A stretch of DNA of 64,000 bases, from positions 13,355,423-13,419,422 of the forward strand of contig NC_037267.1 in the NCBI RefSeq assembly GCF_000002425.4, written 5' to 3'. This document shows positions 45,559 through 57,347 of the stretch, in pieces. The position numbers and the translations under genes were made by a program. Below the pieces are notes generated by a model. That model worked only from the letters and a program-made list of their open reading frames with translations, was not told where the DNA came from and did not search any database. This stretch comes from Physcomitrium patens (taxonomy: Eukaryota; Streptophyta; Bryopsida; Funariales; Funariaceae). How positions within the stretch are numbered: the first letter of the stretch is position 1; each line of letters opens with the position of its first letter.

Positions 45559-47999
45559 GTCGTGAAAATCTGCGGAATCTGCTGTTAAGATGCCATCTTT
45601 TCCAAGCATTTTCAAAGATCCTCACATATTTCCTGGAACGTTTATGCTTTTGTGTGATATTGCTCCTATCTTTCGAGCATAATTCAGGTCCCTTATCTCG
45701 ATTTCGGTATGGAAAACGCCTTGTTAGTGCTACAGAACTAGTGCAATCCCCTGTTAGCAAATTTATGCACCATTGAGGCTTCGCAGGTTCTTTTGCCCAT
45801 ATAGAGTCCCAATTTCAGAGAATAAGATCCTTTTAGCGGCTTCTTTTGGAGGTGTACTCAGGTAGTCTCTGCTCACACAAATGAAGGTCAGAGCCATGGT
45901 CTTGTTTTAGTATGTTGCCATGATTAGGTAGGGGAATCAAGTTCCTTAGAAAGCTGTTCGGCTATTCATTATTTGAGGCACTTCGGAATCTTGTATATTT
46001 CTGTAGAGCATGAATGATATTTTCATCTCTGCTGCAGCCCACCAGCGACTGTTAACAAATCAATGATTTTGGCGTTGATCTGGTCTGATAATCAGTTCCT
46101 ACTACATCCACATCTGTGTTTGAGAATTGGGTTATGCTTTATAGCAAAGTCTTGTAGATAGCTGCTTGAAATGTTGATTTCTTTGCTAGTTTTTGATTGT
46201 GGAGTCACAACCTGCTTTAGTTCCACGAGTTGGTTCTCATCATTTTGAAATCTACATCTTTTTCTATTCACTATAGAGTGCCAAGTTTTTCATCTCGTTT
46301 ACAGGAATTAACCCCACAAAATTTCCATTATAGTCACACAAGAGTCTTGGAGATTCTGCCTTATCATTGTAAGATGTGTAATTTTAAACTTTCAACTGAA
46401 ACTACTCCATATGCTTATCAGTTTTTCAAGCGTTAACCTCCTAAAGAATGTGTGATGTGTCTTTGTTGGGAAACAACAGATACACCTCATTTTTATCTTG
46501 TAGAAGTTGCCAAATGAATGAATGTGAAATTATGCTTTGGAAAAGGGAACTCGATTGTGTGGTAAGAAATTTGCCCTATACTGTAAACATAAACACACTA
46601 GTAAAACTAATGTGGGTAGTTTATTTTTTTTGGATCACTTTTTGGGTGTTGTTTAAAATCAATCAAATTTTATGTTTTAGCAATAAAATTATATAGAAAA
46701 CATAAGTAACAATTTCTTTCCTAAAAGACTATTATTTCATTCAGAATAACAATTGACAAGTATGTTTAATACTATTATGAATTACTTTATTAAATTTAAT
46801 TTCAAAAATTACAATTTTTTTTAAGCTGTTTTTGAGGTCAAGGATGTTGAGAAAATGATGTAAATTATACTTATTTGCATTACAAACAAGCAAATTTGAT
46901 TTGCAAAATTCATCTTTTAAAAGAGTTTCAATAATCAAAATGTACATATTTTAGAATGTGGTTTTTCAAAATTGAACATCATTGTATATAATAGATAATT
47001 TATATTTCGCTTTTTATAATTACCTTTAGTTAAATAGTGGTTTTGTAGATAATTTAAATTTGAGATTGTATATAAATATTTTAAACATTGTATTTATTTT
47101 TCATACAAGAAGGGCTCCTATTCTGCTTCATTGTTGATGTTTAATTTTTAATTCTTTTTGTTGTATTAGTAATATTTCGTCATCCCTTGATATATACAAA
47201 ATATGTGTTAGTAAGAAAGAATATTCAAACTTAATTCAAATAAATTAAGATGGCAAACTATTTAATTGAAGCTTGATAACAACATACAATAGTAACAATT
47301 TTATTTTGCTACAAAATCCCACAAGTATAACATGTGTGAAATTCTTTATTTCAAAAGACTTTAGACCTTTTGTTGAGAACACTTCACAAAAAAGAATTCA
47401 AGAATGACATTTAATTACAATATCCATTTTTTGACATCACTTCCAACACCCCTTTTGGAATTGATGTGACACACTTTAAGTACAACACACACAACCCTCT
47501 ATCCTTTCTTATCCATATAATATATATATACATATATATATTACAAACTAGAATATATTCTACAACATGAGACATTCTTGCATTTCTTTTGTTAACCAAA
47601 GACATGTCATCACACAAACGTACAAAACAATCAAAAACTCAATGCTAAAAGTTGTGGAATTTTATATTGACTTTAATCAATATACTACCCAAGTTCCAAC
47701 CATGTTGACTCTCACTCTCCTTCTTTCATACTAAAAATCACTAATCATAATAATAAGAAACATTCACAACCATTTTTCAATCTCCACATCTATTATATAA
47801 TATAACCTGGGTATAAGAGAAAGAGACAAAAAAACCCTCTCATTGGCCAAAAATGAAAATGAGGGAACATGGACAAACACGCAATGCAATGCCAGACAAC
47901 ACAAGTTTCCACTAGTATATGTATATATATATATATATATATATACGTAGGTATTGAAAAGGGGGAACAACAGAAAGGGAACAAAGGGAGGATAGTACA
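45559..47999. other. LysM 3' region then AT-rich block
   Basis: The first ~700 bases probably include the LysM 3' untranslated region. From about 46230 to 47950 the DNA is AT-rich without coding signal. TA-type tracts lie near 47519-47541 and 47916-47946. Confidence 0.6.
47916..47946. repeat. (TA)n microsatellite
   Basis: A TA run interrupted once by GT. Confidence 0.8.
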
Positions 48000-50255
48000 A
48001 GGGAGGGGGGATATATGACTCAGAGTTCTTCATCATCCCAAGCACGGCACAGCAGAGACAGGTGCAGTGTCTCTCCCTTTGTCATACGAGTTGTAGTAAT
48101 AGTGGGCCATTACACACACACAGCTCACAACAAAAAAAACAAAAAACAACAAGAATAACAAGGGAAAACCAGATAATAATCAAAGCATCTACCGAAGCCA
48201 GGGGGAGAAGTGTGCGAAACACTGTTCCTAACCTCGGGCACGCACAAATCACACCCCAAGGATGGATGGATGTATGGATGAAATTGTGGACGGATGAGAA
48301 TGGGCATCTTCGGGAAGAAGAATATCCTTCGATGGCCTATCAGCAACGCCGCGATCGCTTCGGTCGACCGACACGTGCCGGTGATCGGAGGGGCGGCGGT
48401 AGAAAGAAAGATTCCGTACATCCATATATCATCTTTTACATCCAACGGTGATAGGCGGAGAGAGAGTGAGAGCGTGTGGGAGCGGTAGAAGGCTGCGGTG
48501 AAGAGACTGGGGGGTGGGGGAAGGCGATGGATGGGCTTCGGCGGATTTCTCTGTCACCAGATTGATTGATTCCTCTGCTGATGCTGCCGCTGTTGCGTTG
48601 TAACGTGGGAGTGGGATTGATTGCTGCAGCCTCTGTCGTTGCGGTGTCGGAGCCTGGTGCGTTTTTCGCGTGGAGATGATGAGCTGAGAGGTAAGCTTCG
48701 GCGCACTTGCGACTTAGAACCAAACCAGTTCCGCCTTTTTCGCTGGCTTTGGTTTGGGTTTATTTTTGGGTGTTTTTTCTTCGTGTTTTGTTGTTGTGGT
48801 GGCGTGTGGTAAGTCGCTTGAATTTCGTCTGAGTCGGGGTTTGGCCTTGGAAGCAGCATCTTCCGCTTTGTGAAGTCTGCGAAGGTGGGTTGTTTGGATG
48901 GTTGACAAGCTGGGATCTCTCTCCTGTGAGATTTCTTGTCATCCGTGTGGGAATTGGCTGCGTTTCATTGCCAGCCAATTTGAAGTTGAGGCACGCGATT
49001 GCAGCCTACAGCGGTGACGTTATTTTTTATTTTTTGTTTTTTTCTTCTCCGCGGAGGTGTTAGTTTCTTCTCGTTGCTCGCAGTGGTGTGTGGTGCTTGC
49101 GTGATGTGGCTTCTTTTGTTGCGACCTGTTTTATAATGCTCACTTCTGGTCTTTCGTTGTGTAATATTGATTGGGTGTAGTGACGTTTTAAGTGGATTGC
49201 CTCGTTTCATTCAGTTGCCTACTTTTGACTTGCAAACGGGACATGGTTTTCGGTTTCCCTCCCGTTTTTTTTCTTAGTTTTGTTTCCCCATCGCAGGTTA
49301 TGTTGTGTGCTGTATTTCTTATTTGTAACGAAGGTTTTGTTAAATTTTCTGGGAGGTCGTTTTAGACTTGATTTCTCACGTCTACAGTAAACTATTTATT
49401 TTATCATCTTGGCGATAGGGTATTGATCGCTATTGATCTGATCCTATGGTCTCTATGACCACATCACGTGTGAAAATTTCAGCACTTTGTGCATGACTTC
49501 TCAACCACGCTATACAATGTTAAGTGAAGCAGTACGATTCCCTCACAAAACCACGAAAAACTTGCTAATTCGGATTTATGACATATCACCGAATGAACAT
49601 GTAAACTCCCTGACCTCATACTACTGAGGTTTGAACCTTCTGAACTCATAATATGACATGGTCATAAAACAGAGTGCGATTGTCGTCTCTCTGCGGAGAA
49701 AGACTGGAGAAGAGGGCTTCTCAAAATTTAGGGTGCTGGGATAGGTTGTGCGTGACTTTTCGTCCTGACAGATCTTTCTTGCTATCAAGGTAAAGTTTTA
49801 TTGTGTTGTGTCGCGCTTAATTTTCGTGACGCACTTCCTACTTTTGGTGATGTTGCCGCCTTCGAAAAGCTCTCTTGCTTGAATCTTGCTGCAGTGAATT
49901 GGTAATCTAAAAACCAGTACGAACTTGAAACTTTGTCACGTCTGTTAAAATCAAAGTTTCGTTCAGGCTGTATGTTAGTATATTATTAATAGTCGTATCT
50001 TGACAACGGGCAAGGTACGACGATATGTCTCGAAGCATCCTGGTGTTATCCCTTGGAATTAGCGAGGGATGGTAACGATTCTGATTGAGTCTGAATCGGA
50101 TTTGTAAATTTAGTTCTTTAGTTTTGTGATGTCTCTTATTGTATTGTAAAATTATGTAGTGTTTTCGCCTGCTTATGTAACTTAAATAAGGGTGGTGCAT
50201 TGCAGGTGAACTGAGCCTGTATAACAAGCTTGTGGGGTTATTTCGAGTTTGAAAG
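48000..50255 (+). other. Promoter and leader region of the sucrose transporter
   Basis: Normal-GC DNA with no coding exon on either strand. A splice acceptor (GTGGTGCATTGCAG) ends at 50205, 50 bases before the ATG. Good donors occur upstream, for example GAGAG/GTAAGC at 48691 and GTG/GTAAGT at 48809. The gene therefore probably has a 5'-untranslated intron of 1.4-1.5 kb. Antisense frames at 48125-48859 are low-complexity and not credible. Confidence 0.45.
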
Positions 50256-51830
50256 ATGGATAAGGGAGAGTGGAAAAAGAAGAATCGAGTTCCAATTCGG
50301 GCATTGATTCAGGTCGCAAGTGTTGCAGCTGGGGTTCAATTTGGCTGGGCGTTGCAGCTTTCGTTACTTACCCCGTACGTACAAGAGCTTGGAATTCCAC
50401 ATGCATGGGCTAGTTTAATCTGGCTATGCGGGCCTATTTCGGGCATGATTGTACAACCCATCATTGGCCATTACAGTGATAGCTGTACAAGTTCATTCGG
50501 GAGAAGAAGGCCTTTCATCCTCGGAGGGGCTGCTCTTGTGGTCATCGCAGTTCTCATCATAGGGTTTTCTGCTGATCTGGGATACCTATGTGGTGACACT
50601 TTGCAATCCCGTCCCTTCGCAATTACGATCTTCGTGATAGGATTCTGGGTGCTTGACCTGGCCAACAACACACTTCAGGGACCTTGCAGGGCTTTGCTGG
50701 CTGATTTTACAGGGAAAGACCAGACCAGGAACCGAAGAGCGAATGCCTTCTTCTCTTTGTTCATGGCCCTGGGAAACATCCTGGGGTTTGCAACTGGGGC
50801 CTATGATGGATGGTGGAAGATCTTCCGTTTCACGTACACAGAAGCATGTGACATCGCCTGTGCAAACCTTAAGTCTGCGTTCCTGCTGGGGGTGATCATG
50901 CTAGCGACGACCACTTTCTTGAGTGTAACGGCAGCTTCCGAGATCCCATACGACCCTGTCAAGCCGAAACACTCGGTGGTGAAGGCTGCGACTCCCCTCT
51001 TGTCTGATAAGGCCAACCAGAGCTCGTCCAGTGTGGCAGGCGCCAACGAAGAAGACGATGATGATGACGATGAGGCGGAATCCGAAGCTCTATTCACGGA
51101 AATGTTGGGTGCTTTGAGGGATCTTCCACGACCAATGTGGTACATCCTTCTCGTCACCGCGCTTACCTGGATTGCTTGGTTCCCTTTCCTCCTCTTCGAC
51201 ACCGACTGGATGGGCCGTGAAGTATACGGCGGGGATCCTTCGGACCCCAACAAAAGCAAGTGGTACTCTGACGGTGTACATGCGGGATCTCTGGGTCTCT
51301 TGCTCAACTCCGTTGTCCTAGGTCTCTCCTCCCTGTGTATCGAGTTCGTCTGCAGGAAATTGGGGTCCAGCTATGTCTGGGGCATTGCAAATACGATTAT
51401 GACAGTATGCTTCATTGGAACTGGTCTGGTGACTCATGCCGCCAAAAACGCAATGGCCAATGGGGAGGGGCCACCAAATTGGATCGTCTATTCTTCTCTC
51501 GCAATCTTCGCGGTTCTAGGAGCTCCACTTGCTGTGACATACTCTGTCCCGTATGCATTGACAGCAACCTACACAGAAAAAGTGGGAGGTGGTCAAGGGC
51601 TGTCTGTAGGCGTACTGAACCTCGCAGTTGTTACGCCCCAGGTTCTTGTATCGGTAGGGAGTGGACCTTGGGATGAGCTTTTCGGAGGCGGCAACATGCC
51701 TGCCTTTTTACTCGGTGCAGGAGCCGCTCTATTGGGCGCCATTGCTGCTGTTCTGCTTCTGCCGAGGCCCCCGCCTGACTTCAAGACAAGGAACCGGCTC
51801 CGACGAACTCATAGTTCTCCCATTCCTTAA
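50256..51830 (+). CDS. SUT: H+/sucrose symporter (SUT/SUC family), intronless coding region
   Basis: A single open frame of 524 residues. SUTs are plant MFS transporters with 12 membrane helices that move sucrose with a proton. Diagnostic features are ASVAAGVQFGWALQLSLLTP in helix 1, His49 in GIPHAWAS (the conserved substrate-site His), GHYSDSCTSSFGRRRPFI in the helix 2-3 loop, and LDLANNTLQGPCRALLAD in helix 4. FLLFDTDWMGREVYGG appears after the central loop. That loop (about 235-285) has an acidic stretch EEDDDDDDEAESE. The C-terminus is short and basic. The N-terminus lacks the long extension of SUT2-type sensors. The start codon is the first in frame. A vacuolar or plasma-membrane location cannot be decided from sequence. 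Confidence 0.95.
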   Translation: MDKGEWKKKNRVPIRALIQVASVAAGVQFGWALQLSLLTPYVQELGIPHAWASLIWLCGPISGMIVQPIIGHYSDSCTSSFGRRRPFILGGAALVVIAVLIIGFSADLGYLCGDTLQSRPFAITIFVIGFWVLDLANNTLQGPCRALLADFTGKDQTRNRRANAFFSLFMALGNILGFATGAYDGWWKIFRFTYTEACDIACANLKSAFLLGVIMLATTTFLSVTAASEIPYDPVKPKHSVVKAATPLLSDKANQSSSSVAGANEEDDDDDDEAESEALFTEMLGALRDLPRPMWYILLVTALTWIAWFPFLLFDTDWMGREVYGGDPSDPNKSKWYSDGVHAGSLGLLLNSVVLGLSSLCIEFVCRKLGSSYVWGIANTIMTVCFIGTGLVTHAAKNAMANGEGPPNWIVYSSLAIFAVLGAPLAVTYSVPYALTATYTEKVGGGQGLSVGVLNLAVVTPQVLVSVGSGPWDELFGGGNMPAFLLGAGAALLGAIAAVLLLPRPPPDFKTRNRLRRTHSSPIP

Positions 51831-52957
51831 ACTTTGCCGCTGTTCAAGTAGCAACGAAGTTCTCTTGAAAACATTGAAGATTTTTCTTCCAGTGGTGTGA
51901 CCTGTATTTCGGTTCATCGCGCTCATTCGGTGCAATTATCGAGTTTCTTGTGATGATCAGGCCCATTGGCAGGACGCGGCTGCAATATATCTATCGGTTT
52001 TCTTCCTCAGGACGACGAGAATACACAATGCTGATAGTTTTAATCACCTTGTTAGTACCAACCGATTGTGTGGAATCATCTCCTTCTGCTTGACTTGTAT
52101 TTGTTTGATCTCAAGTGGCTTTCATCCTATCATACTCAGCCACCGTTGTCCTGCACCACAGACATGTCCTCAGAATGGTCATTCAAAGTTTGATTGTTCC
52201 GATTTCAGTGCTACATTGGTACCCTGCATGTCAGTCCTAGAAATGATCATTTAGTTACTTGAGGGAACATGCAGAATTATAAGTAGAACGCATAGCATTC
52301 TTAAATTTGTGAGGAAGGAATTCTACCTGTATTTGTCTTTGAACCGTCGAGTTTTTGGGTCACCAGTTAGCACTCGAAGGAAGGAAGGGTTCTAGGATTG
52401 AACAGTTTGGTTCTGCCGAAATCATATTGTGAATACGTGCCGAAATTGCTACCCGAATTTGTCGAGAATGGGTTTCAACTGTCTTGTTGTATACTTCACG
52501 CAAGCTGCTTATTGTTTCTCGAGAAACCTCTCTATTCAGGATCGTATGAAGATCATCATCCGTACAGCCTGTACCATATGCGGTATCCTGAACAATACGC
52601 TCTAAAGATTCTTGTGAAGCCTTGGCAGTGCAGGAACAGGCTTTTCATCTTTCAGTTGGGATTCATCGATGAGTTCATGACCAACTCAAAAGGATCTGAA
52701 CCAGTGCGGCTTTAATCTTGACCAAAAAATCACGAAACAAAACGGAAGCTTTCAATCATTTGCTAATTGTGTTTTAACACTGGTTTTAAATAAAGATCTG
52801 CAATTGACATTAGAAAATAGAAGACCAATCTCACAAGAGCGGCGTGCTCTAGGCTTTCCAGTAACTCAGTGTGGCCGTCCATGGATTCCATTGATCTCAC
52901 TGAGCTCTTCCTAGAGAACTTCCCCAATTGTGTACACATTTTAGATTTTGATATGCT
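51831..52957. other. Sucrose transporter 3' region
   Basis: No coding exon recognised. The first several hundred bases should be the transporter's 3' untranslated region. A 105-codon plus frame (52398-52715) has no domain signature. Confidence 0.5.
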
Positions 52958-54679
52958 TTAAATGTTCGACTGTGCCGATAGTTTAGAGCTTTTCTTGGAG
53001 GTACGTTTCGACTGATGCTTTGAACTAGCTTCTGAATCACTGAGGCCTTCCGTTTTTAAAGACACGCCCTCTACTTTCAAACGCAGTGTACCTAATACAG
53101 CATCAGTTGCTAATAGTGCCTTGCATCTCTTCCCTGCTCTTTCGGATCGTGTAGTGCCTTCGGACATCTGGATAAGACAACGCAGTGACAGAACTTGAGT
53201 GATTATCCCTAGTACTAAACCCAGAATTGCACCAACTCGTTAAGATTCATACTACCCAGTAACAGAAGATTATCTACTAATTCATTTGGTCATTGAAACA
53301 CAGTATCATGCAGAAGAGACCTGTGAATGGTGAAATAATATCAAGTTTTCAAATTCATATAAGCTGAGACAGCATGCCTGGTCCTAATTATTAAGAAAAG
53401 CATAAACAATAACAATTAAACTTAGGAAGGCTGAAACTTAAAAACATGTCCCGATGCATTAGACGCATAAAATTTCTTGGAAGTTCTTTTCCTTTTCCTT
53501 TTCCTGTTTCCTCTAGCTGAGTCATATCCATTAACTAAAATCTGTGCGAAACATAGCCAAGGATCAGAAGAAAGGTGCAGCTTGAAGACAGTCTCATTCC
53601 CTAATATTCTGCGAATTTATGTGACTGATCTTGAATTTTCATGTAGTTGGTTTTTAACTTGGGAAGGAGTTAGGGAATACGACGACATTGTTTTATTAGT
53701 ATACAACAATGGGCCTACATTCTGGGAATAATTTCTCAAATGTTTCCCGTGACTGTATGATGAGCAAAGACGAGGTTTGCTCTTGCCACTTTTAGGTGGC
53801 TCCTTTCCTCTGGAATTCACGAAAGGAGATTCATTAAGCGCAAGTGACTGCGGGGTTGCCTTCCTGTTATCAAGCTCAAGTTTAGCCTTCCTTTGGCTGC
53901 TTGACCCAGGCCATCCAAGTGAGAGTTCAACGAGTAAGTTCTAGATTACCAAGTTGTATCCACAGAAGTCGCCGATGAAGTTAAATCTAGGGGTTCAGTA
54001 CGGACCAACCACTCGCGTCTTAATTTTCAAATGTCGCACTAATCAACAATCGATGACAATGTTATGAAATGAAAGACATCATGCAACCTGCTCCAGGGTT
54101 TATTCTGGTGATGTCATCCCCTGTAGCTTCTGATCTAGCTTTTGAAGATGCACGGCGGCTGTTAGGCTCCTTAGCTTCAACCACATCCCCAGGATTGGTG
54201 TCGATATCGTTCGACTCAATTTTAACACGGGAATGCTCTTGCCTTAAATTGCCTCTTTGCGTTTTGCTGTACGTTACAGTAGTCCGGGTCTCCAAAGACG
54301 ATGTTAAAGCAGGCGTCGCTTTCACCATCTCTGCGAGTTCACATGACGAGTCAAAAGCCGGCGATTGCTGCAGCTTACTCGCTCGCAACACACTCTTTCA
54401 CTTCAAAAAACTTGAAACCTAGCTGCGCTCGTCTCACAACCTCCAGCGTGCCGGCTAACTTCTCTTCGTGGACCTCAATTGAAACAGGCGCACGCAATTG
54501 CCGCAAATTTCAGACTCAAAACGCACGTAAGGCACAATATCAGTTACAAAAGGACGACATTTCGGACGTGGTCGGAGGGGTGGAGATTGCGCGACGACGA
54601 CGACGCCGATTGCACGGGGAAACGGCGCAACTGGTGCTTCTAACCGTTTCCTCCTTCCAACGGTTTCGTTCGACTCCAT
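52958..54679 (-). CDS. Probable uncharacterised Lys/Arg/Ser-rich protein, multi-exon, boundaries uncertain
   Basis: Several minus-strand segments look coding and are separated by plausible introns. A first part begins with Met at 54679 (MESNETVGRRKRLEAPVAPF). A segment of about 108 codons at 54391-54062 ends in a stop. A segment near 53930-53740 contains VNSRGKEPPKSGKSKPRLC. One at about 53520-53422 follows a TTTCGCACAG acceptor and contains the nuclear-signal-like RKRKRKRTSKKF. One at 53170-52958 follows a TTATCCAG acceptor and ends in a stop after SKRTSKKSSKLSAQ. I recognise no family. They may be one gene with alternative ends or two small genes; a nuclear location is inferred from the basic clusters. 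Confidence 0.35.
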
Positions 54680-56310
54680 AGTGGCCACCGGGGCTTCCGG
54701 TCCTTCCGGCTTTCCTTGAACACAGTTCGGAAGCCGATCCGGGTTCGAAAGTTCTTACCCTCGACTAGCTTTCACACTGTGGGGCATTTTGGATTCGGTC
54801 TGTAGAATCATCCATGGATGGATGATTTTTGCAAGATAGAAAAAATTGAAATTATTTTATTGAATATTGAGCAATATTTTACTGAATATTTTAATAAAAA
54901 ATAATTATTCTTATTAGTTTTTCTTATATTATTTAATTTAAATTTAATTTCTATATGATTTTAAATAATTTAAAATTAAGTAATAATAATATTTGTTTTG
55001 ATTGGAATTTAAAAATTAGAAAAAGAAAAAAAAATATATATATATAGAAACATGTTGTGTGCATGACAAGTTGCGGTGGCGATAGGAAAAACTATGGTGG
55101 TATTAGCAATATCCTATCTTATTCCCCTTTATCTCAACCTCTTTTGTAATTTATGTATTGTTTACCATTTGTTCAAATGAGTTGTTTCTTAGCTTTCTAA
55201 AATAATCAACCTTACACTCTACTTTAGCAAGAGTTTACAAACAATAAGCACTATTCTTAGTTTTCTTTTGACCTTTTAACAAGAGAGCATCTGTAACAAG
55301 AAAAAAAACGAACATCTATTATATTTGATTCTTATTCATATCAAAATCAAATTTAGGGGCACAATTAAATTAAAAATATTATATTTACTTTTACTTTTAC
55401 TTTAAATTTATAAAAAATAAAAATATCAACCTTTTTTTGTTTTGATGCCAGAATTAAATCATTTTTCAAATCTTTAAAAAACCATTCTAACTTCATGGTT
55501 CTTGCAAATTTTCTTTGAATAAAATGTGAAAAGATATAAAAGTTAAATAATGGTGCAAAAAATATTAAGCACAATTTATATGTAATGTGTATTTTTTAAA
55601 ATAATAATAAAATAAATAAAAATAATTAAGAGTGTCAATTCAACTTCAAAGAGGCATTCTACGAGAAAAAAATAAAACATTAAGACTTTATAATGTACAC
55701 CATAAGCTCATATGGTCATTCAAATTGGAAACTGCATTTGTAATTTTCAACTCATATATAACAAAAATTCCAACACTTACAGAGGAAAAAGTTATGTATT
55801 ACTTCAACTTGAAAAAAGTAACTAATGATATCATTGGCATTTTACAAATTTTCATGTTGAAATCAAAATTCACAGGACCAACATTAAGGCCAAAGTAGCA
55901 CAATAATTAGTTTTCCAAAAATCAAAATAATCTGATGGCGCGATTACAGGGGGTCTCTCCCAAGCAGCAGTAATGGTCATAGGCGGCCAGGTGACAGTGT
56001 GGGGGCCACTATCCATGACCGTGTCGAAGTTACGGAAGGCGGTGGACGGAACCGACTGACGTCGACAGTTCTGGACGGAACTCGTGTCCTTCGCGTTCGT
56101 CTTCCTCGACGTCGTTCGCTTCACTTCTTCCATCAAAGTTGCATTTGGGCCTCGGAGCTAGTTTTAGGGTTGCGGAGCATTTCATTCCACACAGAGTTTG
56201 TAGGGTCGAGTCGTCTGTGGTTGCGTTACTAGAGCTTTCTTTGCTTGAGAAATTTCACGCTATTCGGGGTGTAGAGGCCTTTTTCTTTTCTGTCTCCAAG
56301 GTGTTTGAAG
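54680..56310. other. AT-rich spacer and NDUFS7 upstream region
   Basis: 54830-55890 is AT-rich with no credible gene; the 88-codon plus frame at 55632-55898 looks like chance. It begins at a perfect palindrome (54806-54827). From about 55920 the composition is genic and holds the NDUFS7 promoter and leader. Confidence 0.6.
56146..56171 (+). promoter_or_regulatory. Site II element plus telo box upstream of NDUFS7
   Basis: TGGGCC (56146-56151) is followed by TTTAGGGTT (56163-56171), about 150 bp before the start codon. Site II (TGGGCY) with telo box is a known pairing in plant promoters of nuclear genes for mitochondrial and ribosomal proteins, bound by TCP-type and telo-box factors. Function here is inferred. 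Confidence 0.55.
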
Positions 56311-57347
56311 ATGTCGCTGCTTCCCAGAGCAGCGCAGGCTGTGTCGCGGAATGTGACGACAAGGATGCTGCACTCGAGCGCCCCCGCTTTGATGACCTCA
56401 ACCACGCTGAACGCGCCTACGTCGAGCACGACATCGAAGGGCGGGCCTGGGGCTGAATTCGTGTTGTCGAAGGTAGATGCGCTCATGAATTGGGCGCGGA
56501 CGGGGTCTATCTGGCCGATGACATTCGGTCTGGCGTGCTGTGCTGTAGAGATGATGCACACGGGTGCTGCGCGCTACGACTTGGATAGGTTTGGGATCAT
56601 TTTCCGTCCCAGTCCCAGGCAGTCGGATTGCATGATTGTGGCCGGAACTCTGACGAACAAGATGGCTCCCGCTTTGCGCAAGTAAGTTTACGCCTCCCAT
56701 TTAGGGTGTGTAGTTTAGAGATTTCGAATCGGTCAGGGCACGGTGGATCTTATTGGTAATTCTCTTTTTTGTCATATGTTCGTTCATTCAATTTGTTTTT
56801 TTGGAAGCATCTGTGGAGTCTAGAATCCGCATCGGAATGTCAGATATGTGCATTTTGATGTGTATCGTGTCTTTAAAACTTCTTGGTTTAGAGTGTGTTT
56901 ACCCCAGGGTAGGAGCCTTCTACTCTAGTTTTGGGGCTTCAGCTTTCAGTGGCCTCTGGTTGCCATGATATAAGTAATCAGGATTGACCCGAGCTCCTCC
57001 ATAATATGTTAGACTAATTTGAGTGTTGTTGTTTCAAAAGATAATATCGGGTCAGCATGACGAAACAGAAAACGTATAGCTGACGAGAATTGGGGTGGTT
57101 GGTGGTGTTCAGGGTGTACGATCAGATGCCAGAGCCAAGGTGGGTAGTGTCTATGGGTAGCTGTGCGAATGGAGGAGGCTACTACCACTACTCGTACTCA
57201 GTGGTACGTGGGTGTGATCGCATTGTACCTGTGGATATTTATGTGCCTGGATGCCCTCCAACCGCGGAAGCTCTGCTATACGGATTGCTTCAGTTGCAGA
57301 AGAAGATCAACAGGCGCAAGGACGTGACGTTGTGGTGGAACAAGTAA
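56311..57347 (+). CDS. NDUFS7: Mitochondrial complex I 20-kDa subunit (NDUFS7/PSST), two exons
   Basis: Exons 56311-56681 and 57113-57347 encode 201 residues. This subunit carries the terminal iron-sulfur cluster N2, which passes electrons to ubiquinone in NADH dehydrogenase. The four N2 ligands are visible: Cys76 and Cys77 (GLACCAVEM), Cys141 ([10 protein letters not shown]) and Cys171 (PGCPPTAE). Residues 1 to about 45 are Arg/Ser/Thr-rich, acid-free and fit a mitochondrial presequence. The rest closely follows the family, ending [11 protein letters not shown]. The intron interrupts the Lys codon of [14 protein letters not shown]. The start is the first in-frame ATG after a stop-containing leader. 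Confidence 0.96.

Noticed and set aside
47764..48045. Minus-strand hydrophobic frame containing a Tyr-Ile repeat
   Set aside because: The repeat peptide is the translation of a TA microsatellite.
55632..55898. 88-codon plus-strand frame
   Set aside because: Lies in AT-rich spacer with base-driven Lys/Ile/Asn composition and no recognisable motif.
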